A stretch of 64,000 nt of DNA from Elephas maximus indicus (Eukaryota > Chordata > Mammalia > Proboscidea > Elephantidae). Numbering within the stretch: position 1 is the stretch's first letter; the number at the start of each line of letters is the position of its first letter. The DNA lies in assembly GCF_024166365.1 (NCBI RefSeq), contig NC_064826.1, positions 63,877,001 to 63,941,000 of the forward strand. The letters are read 5' to 3'. Below the pieces are notes generated by a model that saw only the letters and a program-made list of their open reading frames with translations, did not search any database and was not told the origin of the DNA. A program made the position numbers and the translations under genes. This document shows positions 43,238 to 54,145 of this stretch, piece by piece.

Positions 43238-44731
43238 GCTGCTACTAATGATACTGCTTGTTCTATATGAGTCCCTTGTAATAAATCAGGATAAGAGTTA
43301 ATACTATCTTGTAAATGTCAGTTCTCAAAGACAAAAATTCCAGTGATTTGAATGGTGATAAATATTATACATAACTGTTTTACTGTTTTGAATTTTAAAC
43401 ACAAATAAAAACTCAAAGAAGCCACATAGAAGGACAGAAATGAAGTAACTCAAGTTTATTTCTTCATCTTTATGACTAAATTTGTCTAATATAGTATTGG
43501 TACATATGGGTGAGCAGGAAGCAGACATAGATGCTGGACCACCTCTTCAACTGAAAGGAAAGACTCATTTATGACCTGTTTTTTCCTAGAAAATAAGAAA
43601 ACCCCAATTCTGAACACAAGAAAGTCACCTGTGGGTATGCTAACTTATAGGGGTATTTTTCTACTTCCATCATCTTACAACACTTATTTAAACATTACAT
43701 ATCTTTTCCTGTTTTTATTTTTGCAGTTATCTTAATTATTTATATGTTTATTTTTCATATTGCTTCTCTGTATCTGTGATTTTGGAAGTAATAATTCTAT
43801 CCCTACCTGGTTTGTGATGATTTTAAATGCCCTAGTGACACTCACTGAGTTTAGCTATGAATTTCAATATGAAACTGCAGTAAATTTACTATATATTATT
43901 TAAAATCAATCTTGGATAAGTCATACCTACCCAAATATTTATTAATCTGATGAATTTCTACAAGCCTTTTCTTTTTTTGTCTTCACAAAGTATCAATTAG
44001 TAATTGTTCTGAGTCAGTGGCTCTTTGTAAATAAAATCTAAATTCATAAATCTATTCAAAATTGATGTTATGCAAGAGCATTTTTTTAAAGATACTTTGC
44101 TATGACATAAAATTTTGTAAAATCTAACATTTGTGTAGGAGGTAAAAAGGTACATTGTGCAAAGAGCACCTACCAGGACCTTTCTTATAACAGAGAAAAA
44201 AAAGAAATAATTAAATTGTAGTGAAAAACAAGGTTGGCCCTTTGGGAAATGCACTCATTCAGCAAGCAACCCCTGGAACATTCCTTAAGTACCTTCTCTT
44301 GTATGAGTAGGATGCCAAGTGTAGCAAGAAGCTAATGAATGCATGGCCAAATTGAACCTTTTGCTTGGCAGATTTTCCACCATCTCTAGTAGCTCTTGAG
44401 AAGAAAACACTTTTTTTGACCTTTTATATAGCTAGATTTCAACATAATTTTATAATTTGCATATTTTTCACTTTTTTTTACTAAACCCTGAGCACACTTG
44501 ATTAAAAAATATAGTCATAAACCTTACTCTGTTACCTTATTCTAAATAATGGAAGTGGGTTAGTGAGCCCCTTGACAGAACACGTGTCTTACTCACTTTG
44601 GCATCCATCCAACTTTAAGAGTGTTCAGCACATAGCCTACAGGCCAAAAATGCCACTTGGATAGTAAATGAATGAATCATAAAAACAAGAATACAAATAT
44701 GTGTTTATAAATGCAACTGGGGATACACGAG
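43238..44731. other. No recognised feature
   Basis: About 1.5 kb of AT-rich sequence with no repeat or exon recognised. Confidence 0.5.
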
Positions 44732-44747
44732 CTAAACATTATATAAC

Positions 44748-44944
44748 CTGTTGCCGTCGAGTAGATTTCAACTTATGGTGACCCCAGGTGTGTCAGACTA
44801 GAACTGTGCTCCACAGGGTTTTCAATGGCTGATTTCTTGGAGGTGGATATCCAGGCCTTTCTTCCAAGGTGCTTCTGGGTGGACTTGAACCTCTAACTTT
44901 TTGGTTAGCAGCCAAGAACATTAATCATTTGCACTACCCAGGCA
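44748..44944 (-). repeat. AfroSINE, third subtype, with 16-bp TSD
   Basis: Differs from the common copies in the core: 'atggtgaccccaggtgtgtcagactagaactgtgctcc' and 'tttcttggaggtggatatccaggcc' (plus-strand text). The tRNA-like head is shared. CTAAACATTATATAAC (44732-44747) and CTAAATATTATATAAC (44945-44960) flank it with one mismatch. The same subtype occurs at 49418-49612. Confidence 0.9.
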
Positions 44945-44960
44945 CTAAATATTATATAAC

Positions 44961-45514
44961 ATCTATCATTTTGACAACAATTTATTAATGAACTTTTGAA
45001 ATTTAAATATTCATCTTTTCTTTTCACGCCTTTTTTAGTGTCTCCAGTCATATAAACAAAAAGTAGCTGGAAAATATGGCTGGTGATGAATTTTCAGACT
45101 AAATATTGAAAGTTTGAAATAGATAGAACATATGTAGAATAAATAGGTCTTGCCTGATGCCTGAAAAAAGGGAAGCCCTATTATCAGTGTATTTTAAATA
45201 ACTTTCGTTATCATGAGTTATACATAGTAACAATTACTGAGGATGTTTGTGTTATTAAGCAAATTTCTTATCAGAAAGAATATTTCACAATATTAAAAAC
45301 AGGTTTAAATTCCACTACACATAATACATCCAATAGACAAATATATAGCCTACAGTATAAGTAATGTTTAAATAGAAATGCCTACAGAAGATAATATGTG
45401 CACAGGTACCTCTATTTTCCTTCATACTTCATTCGACAGCCAGATATGTCTTTTAACCACATATCCCCCTGACCTGTTGAAAACAATGTTACTCTTTCCA
45501 GGGGTGCCATATTT
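44961..45514. other. No recognised feature
   Basis: AT-rich; nothing assignable. Confidence 0.45.
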
Positions 45515-45721
45515 AAAACAAACAAACCCACTGCCGTCCAGGTGATTCTGACTCATAGCAACCCTATAGGACAAAGTAGAACTCTCCCATAGGATTTCCA
45601 AGGCTGTAAATCTTTATGGAAACAGACTGTCCCATCTTTCTCAACCAAGCAGCTGGTGGGTTTGAACCACAGACTTTTTGGTTAGCAGCCAGGCTCTTAA
45701 CCACTGTGCCACCAGGGCTCC
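45515..45721 (-). repeat. AfroSINE, long subtype, full length
   Basis: The reverse strand has the head GAGCCCTGGTGGCACAGTGG, 'ggctgctaaccaaaaagtctg', the long-subtype internal block and core, ending in a CAAACAAA-type tail at 45515-45527 (plus strand). Confidence 0.92.
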
Positions 45722-46740
45722 TAGGCCTCCATATAATGAAATATAAATCTAGTAATGACAATAATTACCCAGTCTCTAACGCATTACCAAACAAATCAAC
45801 GTCCAGTTCCTTAACACAGGAAGTCTTTTCCTGCTTTGGAATTTGGAGACAATTTAGGTGTATAGAGGTTTTCTTATAGTTAATGTTAAAATGGAAATTA
45901 TATAGAAATCTTCAATGTTAGAGAGAAAAAGAATCACAATATTCTTTTGCTGAATCTAAGGAGCCTCAATTCCTTCTTCAGTACCATTGTGCATTAGTCT
46001 TCTTTTAAATACCAATGACCAAGCTAGATAGCATTTCCACAAAGGTAGGGTTTTGCTGTGTTCTGATTTTCTCAAGATCATCCCTAAATATGCTTTAATG
46101 TCACAGCATAATTATTGATAAAGCCCTCTTTTACTCCCGAAAGTGTCACAGTCTGGATAATAAAGTTAGTTACCCTATTTTAGGTAAGGCAACAAATATG
46201 AAATTTTTTTGTTAATGGACTGTAACTAAGAAAATTTTAATTATGTAATAAATAGCTTTCCAGGAATTAAGCTATGTAAAGGGACAGAAAAAATGCTTTC
46301 TTAAATGAAATAATTTTTGATATTTTGCCGCTCTTTCCAGCAGCTGCAATTTAAAAAATGCCAATTGGAATAGAAAGAAAAGAGAAACATTCTTGAGAAA
46401 ATTCTTTAAGGAGTCTTTGTTTTTCTTAACATTGTGCTTTATTTGAGGCACTGGTATGATTTTGTTCCTTCCTACCCAGTGAATGACATTCTCCATCAAA
46501 TACTTGGCTGGAATTCTGTGGTGGACATCAGCATGTCATTCTGTTCACATGAGTGTGTGTGGAGTGTTAGCTCTATAGAGTGTGACACAGCGTCCATCAG
46601 GAACAAAGTTGATTTCTCCTGTGTTATAATGTCCGTGACAGTGTCTAAGCAGCCAGGCAACAAAACCAATATTCAGGAAATGGAATCATTGATGTTGGTT
46701 TAAGCGCAAAATATGAAATATGTGAAACCATGTTTATTTT
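45722..46740. other. No recognised feature
   Basis: About 1 kb. A 'gattcaactaacattta' segment just before the RTE at 46760 is likely the start of the MIR/L2 tail it inserted into. Confidence 0.45.
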
Positions 46741-46759
46741 CTGATTCAACTAACATTTA

Positions 46760-48048
46760 CTGTTGTTGTTAGGTACCATCGAGTTACTTCCAACTCATAG
46801 CAACCCCATGCACAACAGAGCTAAATGCTGCCTGGTCCTGCCATCCTCACAATCATGCTATGTTTGAGCTCATTGTTGCATCTCCTTGAAGGCCTTCCTC
46901 TCTTTCTCAGCCCGTGTACTTTACCAAGCATGGTAGCCTTCTCTAGAGACTGGTGCCTCCTCATAACATCTCCAAAGTACCTGAGAAGTAACATCTCCAA
47001 AGTACATGAGAAAAGTCTTGCCATCTTCGCTTGTAAGGAGCAATCCAGCTGTACTTCCAAGACAGATTTTTTTGTTCTTCTGGCGGTTCCTGGCATATTC
47101 AATATTCTTCTCCAACACCATAATTCAAAGGCATCAATTCTTCTTTGGTCTTCCTTATTCGTTGTCCAGCTTTGGCATGCATATGAGGTGATTGAAAATA
47201 CCATGGATTGGGTCAGGTGTACCTGAGTCCTCAAAGTGACATCTGCTTTTGAACACTTTAAAGAAGTCTTTTCCAGGAGATATGCCCAATGTAATACATC
47301 ATTTGATTTCTTGACTGCTGCTTCCATAAAAGTGTTGATTGTGGATCCAAGTAAAATGAAATCCTTGACAACTTCAATATTTTCTCCATTTATCATTATG
47401 TTACTTATTGGTCCCATTATAAGAATTTTTGTTTTCTTTATGTTGAAGTGCAATCTATACTGAAGGCTGTGGCCTTTGATCTTCATTAGTAAGTGCTTCA
47501 AATCCTCTTCACTTTCAGCAAGCAAGGTTGTGTCATTGCATATCGCAGTTTATTAACGTGTCTTCTTCCAATCCTGATGCCGTGTTCTTCTTCACATAGT
47601 CCAGCTTCTTGAATTCTTTGCTCAGCATACAGACTGAATAAGTATGGTGAAAGGATACAGTCCTGACACACACCATTCCTGATTTTAAACCACACAGTAT
47701 CCCCTTGTTCTGTTCAAACAGCTGCCTCGGTCTATGTACAGGTTCCACAAGAGCACACTTAATTGTTCTGGAATGTCCATTCTTCACAATGTTATCCATG
47801 ATTTTTATGATCCACACAGTCTACAGCTTTGCATACTCAAATCACAGGTAAACTTCTTTCTGGTATTCCCTGCTTTTGGCTAAGATCTACCTCACATCAG
47901 CAATGACATCTCTTATTCCACACCCTCTTCTGAATCTGGCTTGAATTTCTGGAAGTTCCCTGTCAATGTACTGCTGCAACTGTTTTTGGATTACTTCAGC
48001 AAAATTTTACTTGCATGTGGTATTAATGATATTGTTCAACAATTTTTG
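46760..48048 (-). mobile_element. RTE LINE, 5'-truncated, with the longest open frame in the window
   Basis: The tail 'ctgttgttgttaggtacc' (46758-46775, plus text) marks the 3' end, and the copy extends to the RT region at about 48048. A 234-codon frame (46821-47525, minus) runs from just after the RT catalytic motif ('MLAESEEDLKHLLMKIK') through 'ILIMGPISNIMINGE', 'DFILLGSTIN', 'RRIDAFELWCWRRILNMPG' to 'KRGRPSRR'. The adjacent upstream frame (47498-47695) holds 'VCQDCILSPYLFSLYAEQ' and the degraded catalytic stretch. A 16-base stretch AACATCTCCAAAGTAC is repeated at 46965-46980 and 46990-47005, a local 25-bp duplication. Inactive, because the RT motif is out of frame and the endonuclease is missing. 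Confidence 0.92.
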
Positions 48049-48059
48049 CATTCCATTAC

Positions 48060-48260
48060 AAAAAACCTATTATGTGCCGGGTGCTTTGGCATGCTTTTTT
48101 TTTTTTTTTAAATTAATTCTAATAAGAACCCTGTGGGGTATGTGTTATTTTACAGAAGGGAGAGACAGAACCAGAGTGGTTAGTGACTTTATTGAAGTCA
48201 CTCAGCTGGTAATTGGTGGAGAGTTGATTCAATTCCAGGCTGATTCTATGCATGTACTCT
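48060..48260 (-). repeat. MIR SINE, antisense
   Basis: 'ctattatgtgccgggtgctttgg', 'aagaaccctgtggggtatgtg', 'ttacagaagggagagacagaac', 'gaagtcactcagctggtaa' match antisense MIR. A T15 run (about 48098-48112) interrupts it. Confidence 0.72.
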
Positions 48261-48625
48261 TTCTTCCCACCTCTACTCACACCTCTAGCCCCAGTCTTTG
48301 GTGTCTGACTTTCAGAGGAGTAGAAAGTCACTTCCTACTAGCCCAAAATAAGAATCATGTATGGAGGCAAAGTGGAATATTTCTATTTTACTTGAAAAAT
48401 CTCTAGCTCTTTCCTTAGGAAAAAATGGGCAGACAATGTCATTCTTATCTTTTTTTCTTTGTACCATCTGTCCTTAACAATTTTATGGAAGAAATTGCCT
48501 ACTTCAGTGGAAAAGCTTTTTATCACTGTACTGCCTCAAGACAGCCTTATCGTCTCTGTTTCATTTATTTATTTATTTATTTTGAAGCTGTCACCTGGCT
48601 GGGTTCTTTATAGTCTTTTCATTTT
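48261..48625. other. No recognised feature
   Basis: Contains (TTTA)n at 48563-48580. Nothing else assignable. Confidence 0.45.
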
Positions 48626-48649
48626 TCAAACTGAAAAACCCTGTTGCTG

Positions 48650-48757
48650 TCGACATCGTGGCCTTGGCAACCAATGTCACAAAACAATTTGTGTGTGAAC
48701 TACTCAATGAGAAGCTAATTTGCTCTGTAAACTTTCACCTAAAGCACACACACACAC
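48650..48757 (+). repeat. L1 3'-end fragment, afrotherian, inserted in an AfroSINE tail
   Basis: 'ccttggcaaccaatgtcacaaaacaatttgtgtgtg', 'gagaagctaatttgctctgtaaactttcacctaaagc' ending (AC)n and CAAAAAA. The same sequence in reverse occurs at 53090-53280. About 108 bases, severely 5'-truncated. Confidence 0.6.
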
Positions 48758-48912
48758 AAAAAATTGCTGTTGAGTCCATTCCAACTAATAGCGACCTAAT
48801 AGAACAGAGTAGAACTGCCCCATAGGGCTTCCAAGGAGTGGCTGGTGATTTCAAACTGCCAACATTTTGGTCAGCAGCCACGCTTTCTTAACCACTGCAT
48901 CACCAGGACTCC
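48758..48912 (-). repeat. AfroSINE, short subtype, with 13-bp TSD spanning a nested L1
   Basis: Reverse-strand head GAGTCCTGGTGATGCAGTGG, core and 3' end 'gtccattccaactaatagcg' (plus text). TCAAACTGAAAAA occurs at 48626-48638 and 48913-48925. The left copy is separated from the SINE body by the L1 fragment, and a SINE-tail-like 'aaaccctgttgctgt' remains at 48635-48650. Confidence 0.88.
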
Positions 48913-49214
48913 TCAAACTGAAAAAGTTGGCTCCAAAATTAAAGGGTAGCAGGAACCCAAAGAAGAACAGGAAAATCTGAGATTATTTTCATTTAGATTT
49001 TAAGGCTCAATGACTCACTCCACTACATAGATATTTTAAATATTGCTAACAAATATCAAAAAGCCCATTCATGGTTTCCACATGTATCAGAACCTCTTCA
49101 TGTGTGTAATGAAAGATTGACCATACTATGGAAAAAGAGAATCTAGAGACTTTTAAGACTCCTGAATCAGAATCTATCCCGACCAGTTTGGTTTGTTTTG
49201 GTTTTAGTTTTACT

Positions 49215-49408
49215 CCAATGGAGGCCTGGTTGCACAATGGTTAAGAGCTTGGCTGCTAACTGAAAGGCTGGCAAACCTACCACTGACTCCATGGGGAAAA
49301 AGACCTGGCCATCTGCTCCCATAAAGGTTACTTAGGAAACCCTATGGAGCAGTTCTGCTCCATCACATGAAGTGACTATGAGTCGGCATCTACTTGGCAG
49401 CACACAAC
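49215..49408 (+). repeat. AfroSINE with AAC-like tail, first of a tandem pair
   Basis: Head GGAGGCCTGGTTGCACAATGG, 'ctgctaactgaaaggctgg', 'ccatggggaaaaagacctgg' block, core and 3' end 'gagtcggcatctacttggcagcacacaac'. AGTTTTACT (49206-49214) and AGTTTTATT (49409-49417) flank it. Confidence 0.88.
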
Positions 49409-49417
49409 AGTTTTATT

Positions 49418-49612
49418 GCCATTTGCCTTCTAGTGGATGCTGACTCATGGCGACCCCACATGTGTCAGAGCAGAGCTGTGTGCCATAGGTTTTCAATGGC
49501 TGTTTTTTTAGAAGTAGATCTCCAGGCCTCTCTTCTAAGGAGCCTCTGGGTGGGCCTGAACTACCAACATTTCAGTTAGCAACAGAGTATAATAACCATT
49601 CGCACTCTCCCT
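49418..49612 (-). repeat. AfroSINE, third subtype, second of a tandem pair
   Basis: Core matches 44748-44944: 'atggcgaccccacatgtgtcagagcagagctgtg', 'gaagtagatctccaggcctc' (plus text). Flanked by AGTTTTATT (49409-49417) and AGTTTTACT (49613-49621), the left repeat being shared with the preceding SINE. Confidence 0.88.
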
Positions 49613-49621
49613 AGTTTTACT

Positions 49622-51257
49622 ACTACTCCAAAACTTTACTTTTCAGAAGCTCTTCCACAGGATTGAAGTCCCCCTTAGGTCATCTCCTGCTCAACCGTAT
49701 ATGCCATATATTGACTTTCAATTTTCAAAGTATTATGAGCCTACAAAAATATACTCACTAAAAAGACTTACATCTTTCTTGGATGATTTGGAAGGCACCT
49801 TAAGTCTTCAGAGTGCCTCGGAGTCATTATTTTGACATGTTATTATATAATTCTGTAGCGGCAGTAGATTGGACTGAAAGGAAGCCTGTTTCCTTTTAAG
49901 CTTCTAGACAAACGCCAAGAAATAGCTAAATTTAGCAGAAGCAGGCTTCTACTGTTGTCACTACTTAGAATCAGAAGGATCCACTGTGAAAAAAACCTAC
50001 ACCTTAATTTCTAAATAATTAGAAAACGTTTAAAGATGAAGTAAATATAATCTCTAGAGAGTTGTAGAAAATAAAAAATAAAAGAAAAACTAAACAGATA
50101 ATCAGTGGATTATAGAATGATTATGTGATAGAAAATCTTCTAAATTATTCTTTCATTCTTACTCTTTCCCACCCCACCCCCAGAACCACTTTTCACATTG
50201 AGAAGGAATGATGTTTTTACTTTCGAATGTGGAGCAAGGAAGATGAAACAAGAGTAATCTGAGAGCTTTACTAAACAGCATAAGTTTGAAAAGAATCTGC
50301 TTATAGTATATATAAATGAAAATTAAATTTAAGTGGTAATGATGGTTTAAATAATTTTTTTTAAACCTAAGAATATTTTGCCACGATCTACTTTATTTAT
50401 ACTGGTCAAGATGAATGTAGGCAGGATCTCTGAACAATAGTTTTCTGGGAAACCTTAAAAGGAAAACACTTTCTTTTTTTTTTACATTAAAAATAGGAAC
50501 TGGCTTAGCATTACAGCACTTTTTTTAAAGTTTCATTTTTTATATCAATTATTTGTGACTAATAATAACATGAGCATTTAATGATGAACACTTCGATATT
50601 TCAGCCTGGTCTCCTGTGTCTTCTTTGTAAAGTGGTGGTAAGATGGAGTACAGAATTGCCCACCGTTCACAGAGCTTTCCTCATCAAAGGTGATGGAGCA
50701 ATTCTCTTTGACAGTGACTTAGAACACTGCTTCAATCTGTAAGCTAGCATAGTGCTTGGGATATTTCTTACCTTTAATACAATGTTTGTCTTAATAAGTT
50801 TGAATTTTATGAATGCCTGGTCCTTGACAGGAGTACTTAAAGTGTTACATTGAGCTTACTGGGGGGAACTTTGCTATTGCATCTTTTGAAGATGATTTTA
50901 TTTCGATGGTCTGTGACCGTCTGTTTTCCCCAGAGCTATTTTTCGGTAAAATTAACGAGACACAACAAATGTACTAACACCTCAAGGGACAACAAGCTGA
51001 GAACTTTTGTAAGCAAGATATTTGTTCAGCTCACTCTGGACAATTTAGGAACTTTGACTACCACTCTCTGAGATCAAAATAATTGACCCTGGATATTATT
51101 TTGACTAAAAGAAGCATTGATAAATCATTTATTCTGGTGAAAAGTTAGTATAGACAATTAACCTATTAATTAAATTATAGAGATGCAAATGTAAGATTCG
51201 TTTTTATTTGAATGTTTAGAATTGCTGACGTATTCCAAGGTTACAAAGAGCCGGCTC
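49622..51257. other. No recognised feature (about 1.6 kb)
   Basis: AT-rich, no repeat family or exon recognised. Confidence 0.5.
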
Positions 51258-51515
51258 TTTGCTTGGCTGGCTCATCTCCATCCTGTGTTCCTCAGAGAGG
51301 CCTTGCCTGATCTATGTCTAAGGAAGCCTCCACAGTAACTCTAACTCTCATTATCCTGATTATTTACTTCTTTATCACAATACGAGCCTTCTGTGTCTTT
51401 ATGGACTCAATTTATCTCATGCCTGCTCTGTTCTTTACCATACCCCTGATACCTAGCAAAGTGCATGGCACATGTGAAGGCTTATGAAATATTTGGTTTA
51501 ATGAGTGAATGAATG
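51258..51515 (+). repeat. L2 LINE 3' end
   Basis: 'cctcagagaggccttgcctgatc', 'atttacttctttatcacaata', 'ctgctctgttctttaccatacccctgatacctagcaaagtgcatggcac' and 'gaaatatttggtttaatgagtgaatgaatg' follow the L2 3' UTR. Confidence 0.78.
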
Positions 51516-51517
51516 GT

Positions 51518-51640
51518 CCCTTCAAGAGTCCTGTGAGATGGACAAGAGTATCCCCAGTTTAGAGAGAAGGAAATGGGGACAGAGAGATTAAATGACTTGC
51601 CCCACAACTAAAAACAGAAAATCTAAAATTTAAACTGAAG
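51518..51640 (-). repeat. MIR SINE, antisense
   Basis: 'tcctgtgagatggacaagagtatccccagtttagagagaaggaaatgggg', 'agattaaatgacttgccc' match antisense MIR. Confidence 0.68.
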
Positions 51641-52439
51641 TGTTTCTGACTGAAACTTTCTCCTGCCCCAATAAAGCTCCAGTTGGTTGGCTTTTTAAGA
51701 CTTTTGGGTAAATTATGTCATTAAAAATTGTCACAATACCATTAGTCTTCATGCAGGTGAATATTTTCATATGGTAACCCTATATACGCTGCCCAATACC
51801 TGAGAAAAATAAATGTTTAAATGAACTCACATAGCATAGGCGTTCTAAGCAATGAAGGAGCAATTTCTTTGGCTTCTAACTTTCTTTCCCCTAAAAACAC
51901 TTAATCTTTTCAGTGACAAGTTTTATATTTCCAACTAAGACATTTAAGCCTACTCCGTAGGCTTAAATGTGCTTCATTCTTACTCTAGTTACATTCCCTG
52001 AACCTTGTTGGTTTTGCAATAATATTGAAAAAAAAATACTTAAAGCATAATTTTCTACACTGACTTCATTACTAAATCAGGTAAAACTAACCTGAGGTGA
52101 AAAATATCATTATCTATTAAATAAACAAATGCATTTTTGAAGAAATTAAATCTTAAAGCCATAATGGATTTTAAAAATCTGGTTTTAAATTCTAGTTTTT
52201 TGTTTGTTGTCCGTAAAAAAACCTGTTTGGTAATACAGAATGTTTCATAAAGCAGCTAAGTATAATCAGAAATCAAATTTCATTAGCCTTCTGTCTTCTG
52301 GTACCATTTTCATAGGTATATGAATATTCCTTTTTTTAATGAATGTATAATGAAGTGAATCTTTCCCAGCAAAGCTGAAAGGAATGGCTGAGACATAACA
52401 GTCATTACTTCTGCTCACCAAATAGTTCCCTTTCTTTCT
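51641..52439. other. No recognised feature
   Basis: AT-rich; nothing assignable. Confidence 0.45.
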
Positions 52440-52780
52440 AGGCACACGGTAAGATTTCCCTTGCCTGTGCTCTAGAAGTTGGATGATCACGAGATTTCCT
52501 TTGGCAGTGAAGTGTGGGTGGAATGCCAAGTGTTACTTCTGGACACAAGCCTAAAGCACTTTGTGGCATTCTGTTTTCCTTCTGTAGTGATTATGGATGC
52601 TCAGTGATGTGGCCTCCCTCAGCCTGGGCCTTGAGGGTGACGTGAAGCAAAGCTCACCATGCAACCTGCAATGAACACATAGCATGAATAAGAAATAAAA
52701 CTTCAGAGTTTTAAGCCACTGAGAATTTTGTGTTCTTTGTTCCAGTAGCATGACCAAGTCTTTCTTGTCTGATCACATAT
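52440..52780 (+). mobile_element. ERV LTR fragment, MaLR-like, old
   Basis: 'aatgccaagtgttacttctgg', 'cctgcaatgaacacatagcatgaataagaaataaaacttc' and 'ttttaagccactgagaattttg' are typical of the 3' half of old MaLR-class LTRs (AATAAA included). A broken fossil; subfamily not assigned. Confidence 0.5.
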
Positions 52781-52889
52781 TCTGAGTACTTTAAAAAAAA
52801 AAAAAAAAAAACTTGCTGTTAGCTGTGTTTCCTTCAAATAATATTCCCATGATAAAAGTGATTGAGAAGAAAACATGGTAAGATGGTGC

Positions 52890-53005
52890 CTAGATAGTGA
52901 TGTGGATAAAAGAGCTTAACTCAGAGTTAAGTAGACCTAGTTTCCCCTCTACTGCCACCTAACCATGTGAGTTTAGGTAATTCAATTCATATAATCTGTT
53001 CACGT
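52890..53005 (+). repeat. MIR SINE (moderate)
   Basis: 'agagttaagtagacctagtttcccctctactgccacctaaccatgtgagtttagg' parallels the MIR body. Confidence 0.45.
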
Positions 53006-53089
53006 TAGTTTTTTTTTTTTTTTCAAATTATAAAAGATAATGTTGATCAATGTAAACCAACATTAATATTTTATTTCTTAAATATTCTT

Positions 53090-53280
53090 TTTTTGTTGTG
53101 TTTTAGGTGACAGTTTATGTGCAAATTTGTTTCTCATTCAAAAATTTATACACAAATTGTTTTGTGACTTTGGTTGCAATTCCTGCAGTGTCGTCAGCAA
53201 TATCCTCCTTTCCCTTTACCCCATCCCAGTGTCCATTCGTCCAGGTCTCCTGTCACCTCTTCCCTTCTCGACTATGCATT
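53090..53280 (-). repeat. L1 3'-end, afrotherian, antisense
   Basis: 'ttgttgtgttttaggtgacag', 'gtttctcattcaaaaatttatacacaaattgttttgtgac' then 'ccatcccagtgtccattcgtccagg'. Reverse complement of the family at 48650-48757. It joins directly to a MaLR LTR piece at about 53281. Confidence 0.55.
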
Positions 53281-53575
53281 TGGGCAGCGACCGCAGGTCC
53301 AAAGGATGCCCTCTGCTCCAGACACTTCTTTCTTGGTAGTATGAGGTCCCCTGTCTCCCTGCTCACTTCTTTCTTTTATATCTCAAGAGATTGCTTCAAG
53401 ACACAATCCAGTCTTGTAGATTGAGTCCTACCTCACTAACAACTGCTGCCCATCCTCCCGCATTAACATCATAGAGGCAGGTTTTACAACATATAAGAAA
53501 ATCACAGTACTGGGAATCATGGCCCAGTTAAATTTATACACACATTTTTGGGGGGATATAATTCAATCCATGACA
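53281..53575 (-). mobile_element. MaLR LTR, partial, antisense
   Basis: 'ggtccaaaggatgccctctgctcc', 'tttcttggtagtatgaggtcccc', 'ttttatatctcaagagattg' and the end 'ataattcaatccatgaca' match the family at 7619-8081 in reverse. A broken fossil. Confidence 0.82.
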
Positions 53576-54140
53576 ATGTCTATGAGGTCAAGTTCACTGT
53601 GTACTAGACATAAACAAACTTGTGCTATTCCGTGAAATCTGACATTTGCTTTTGTCTAATGGAGCATTATCGGACTAATACATGATTCAATTTTTTAAGG
53701 GATAGCATTTATTCATTTAGCCAAACTCATCCCTGAATGTTCTTGGAAGAATTTTTTTTTCCTATTTGTGTCGTGCTTCACAGTATTCTGATTTGAATGT
53801 CCATCAGTCACTTATAAATACAGTCTGGGGGCTGTTCTGTAGCCCTTTATGCTAACAGATCTGTGGCAATAACATTCACAAAGGGAAAGAGTGACAGTTG
53901 ATCAATACTGCATTTTGCAACTCTAACTACGGTACACTTTTTTTTTTTTAACTTCACTGAATTTATCTTTGCTACTGACAGAGCTAATTTATAGAAAAAA
54001 GTGACCTTCTCCAGTAAAGGAGGTGTCTTGTCTCAAGTAAGAATCTTCAGTTAATGTTCTCTTTTCTTGGTAGATGACATTTTTAATAGCACTGAAAAAT
54101 CTGGCCTAACTGACAGCTTGCTCTTAGGCATTGTAGTATC
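53576..54140. other. No recognised feature
   Basis: Unique-looking sequence between LTR copies; nothing assignable. Confidence 0.45.
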
Positions 54141-54145
54141 CTGGG

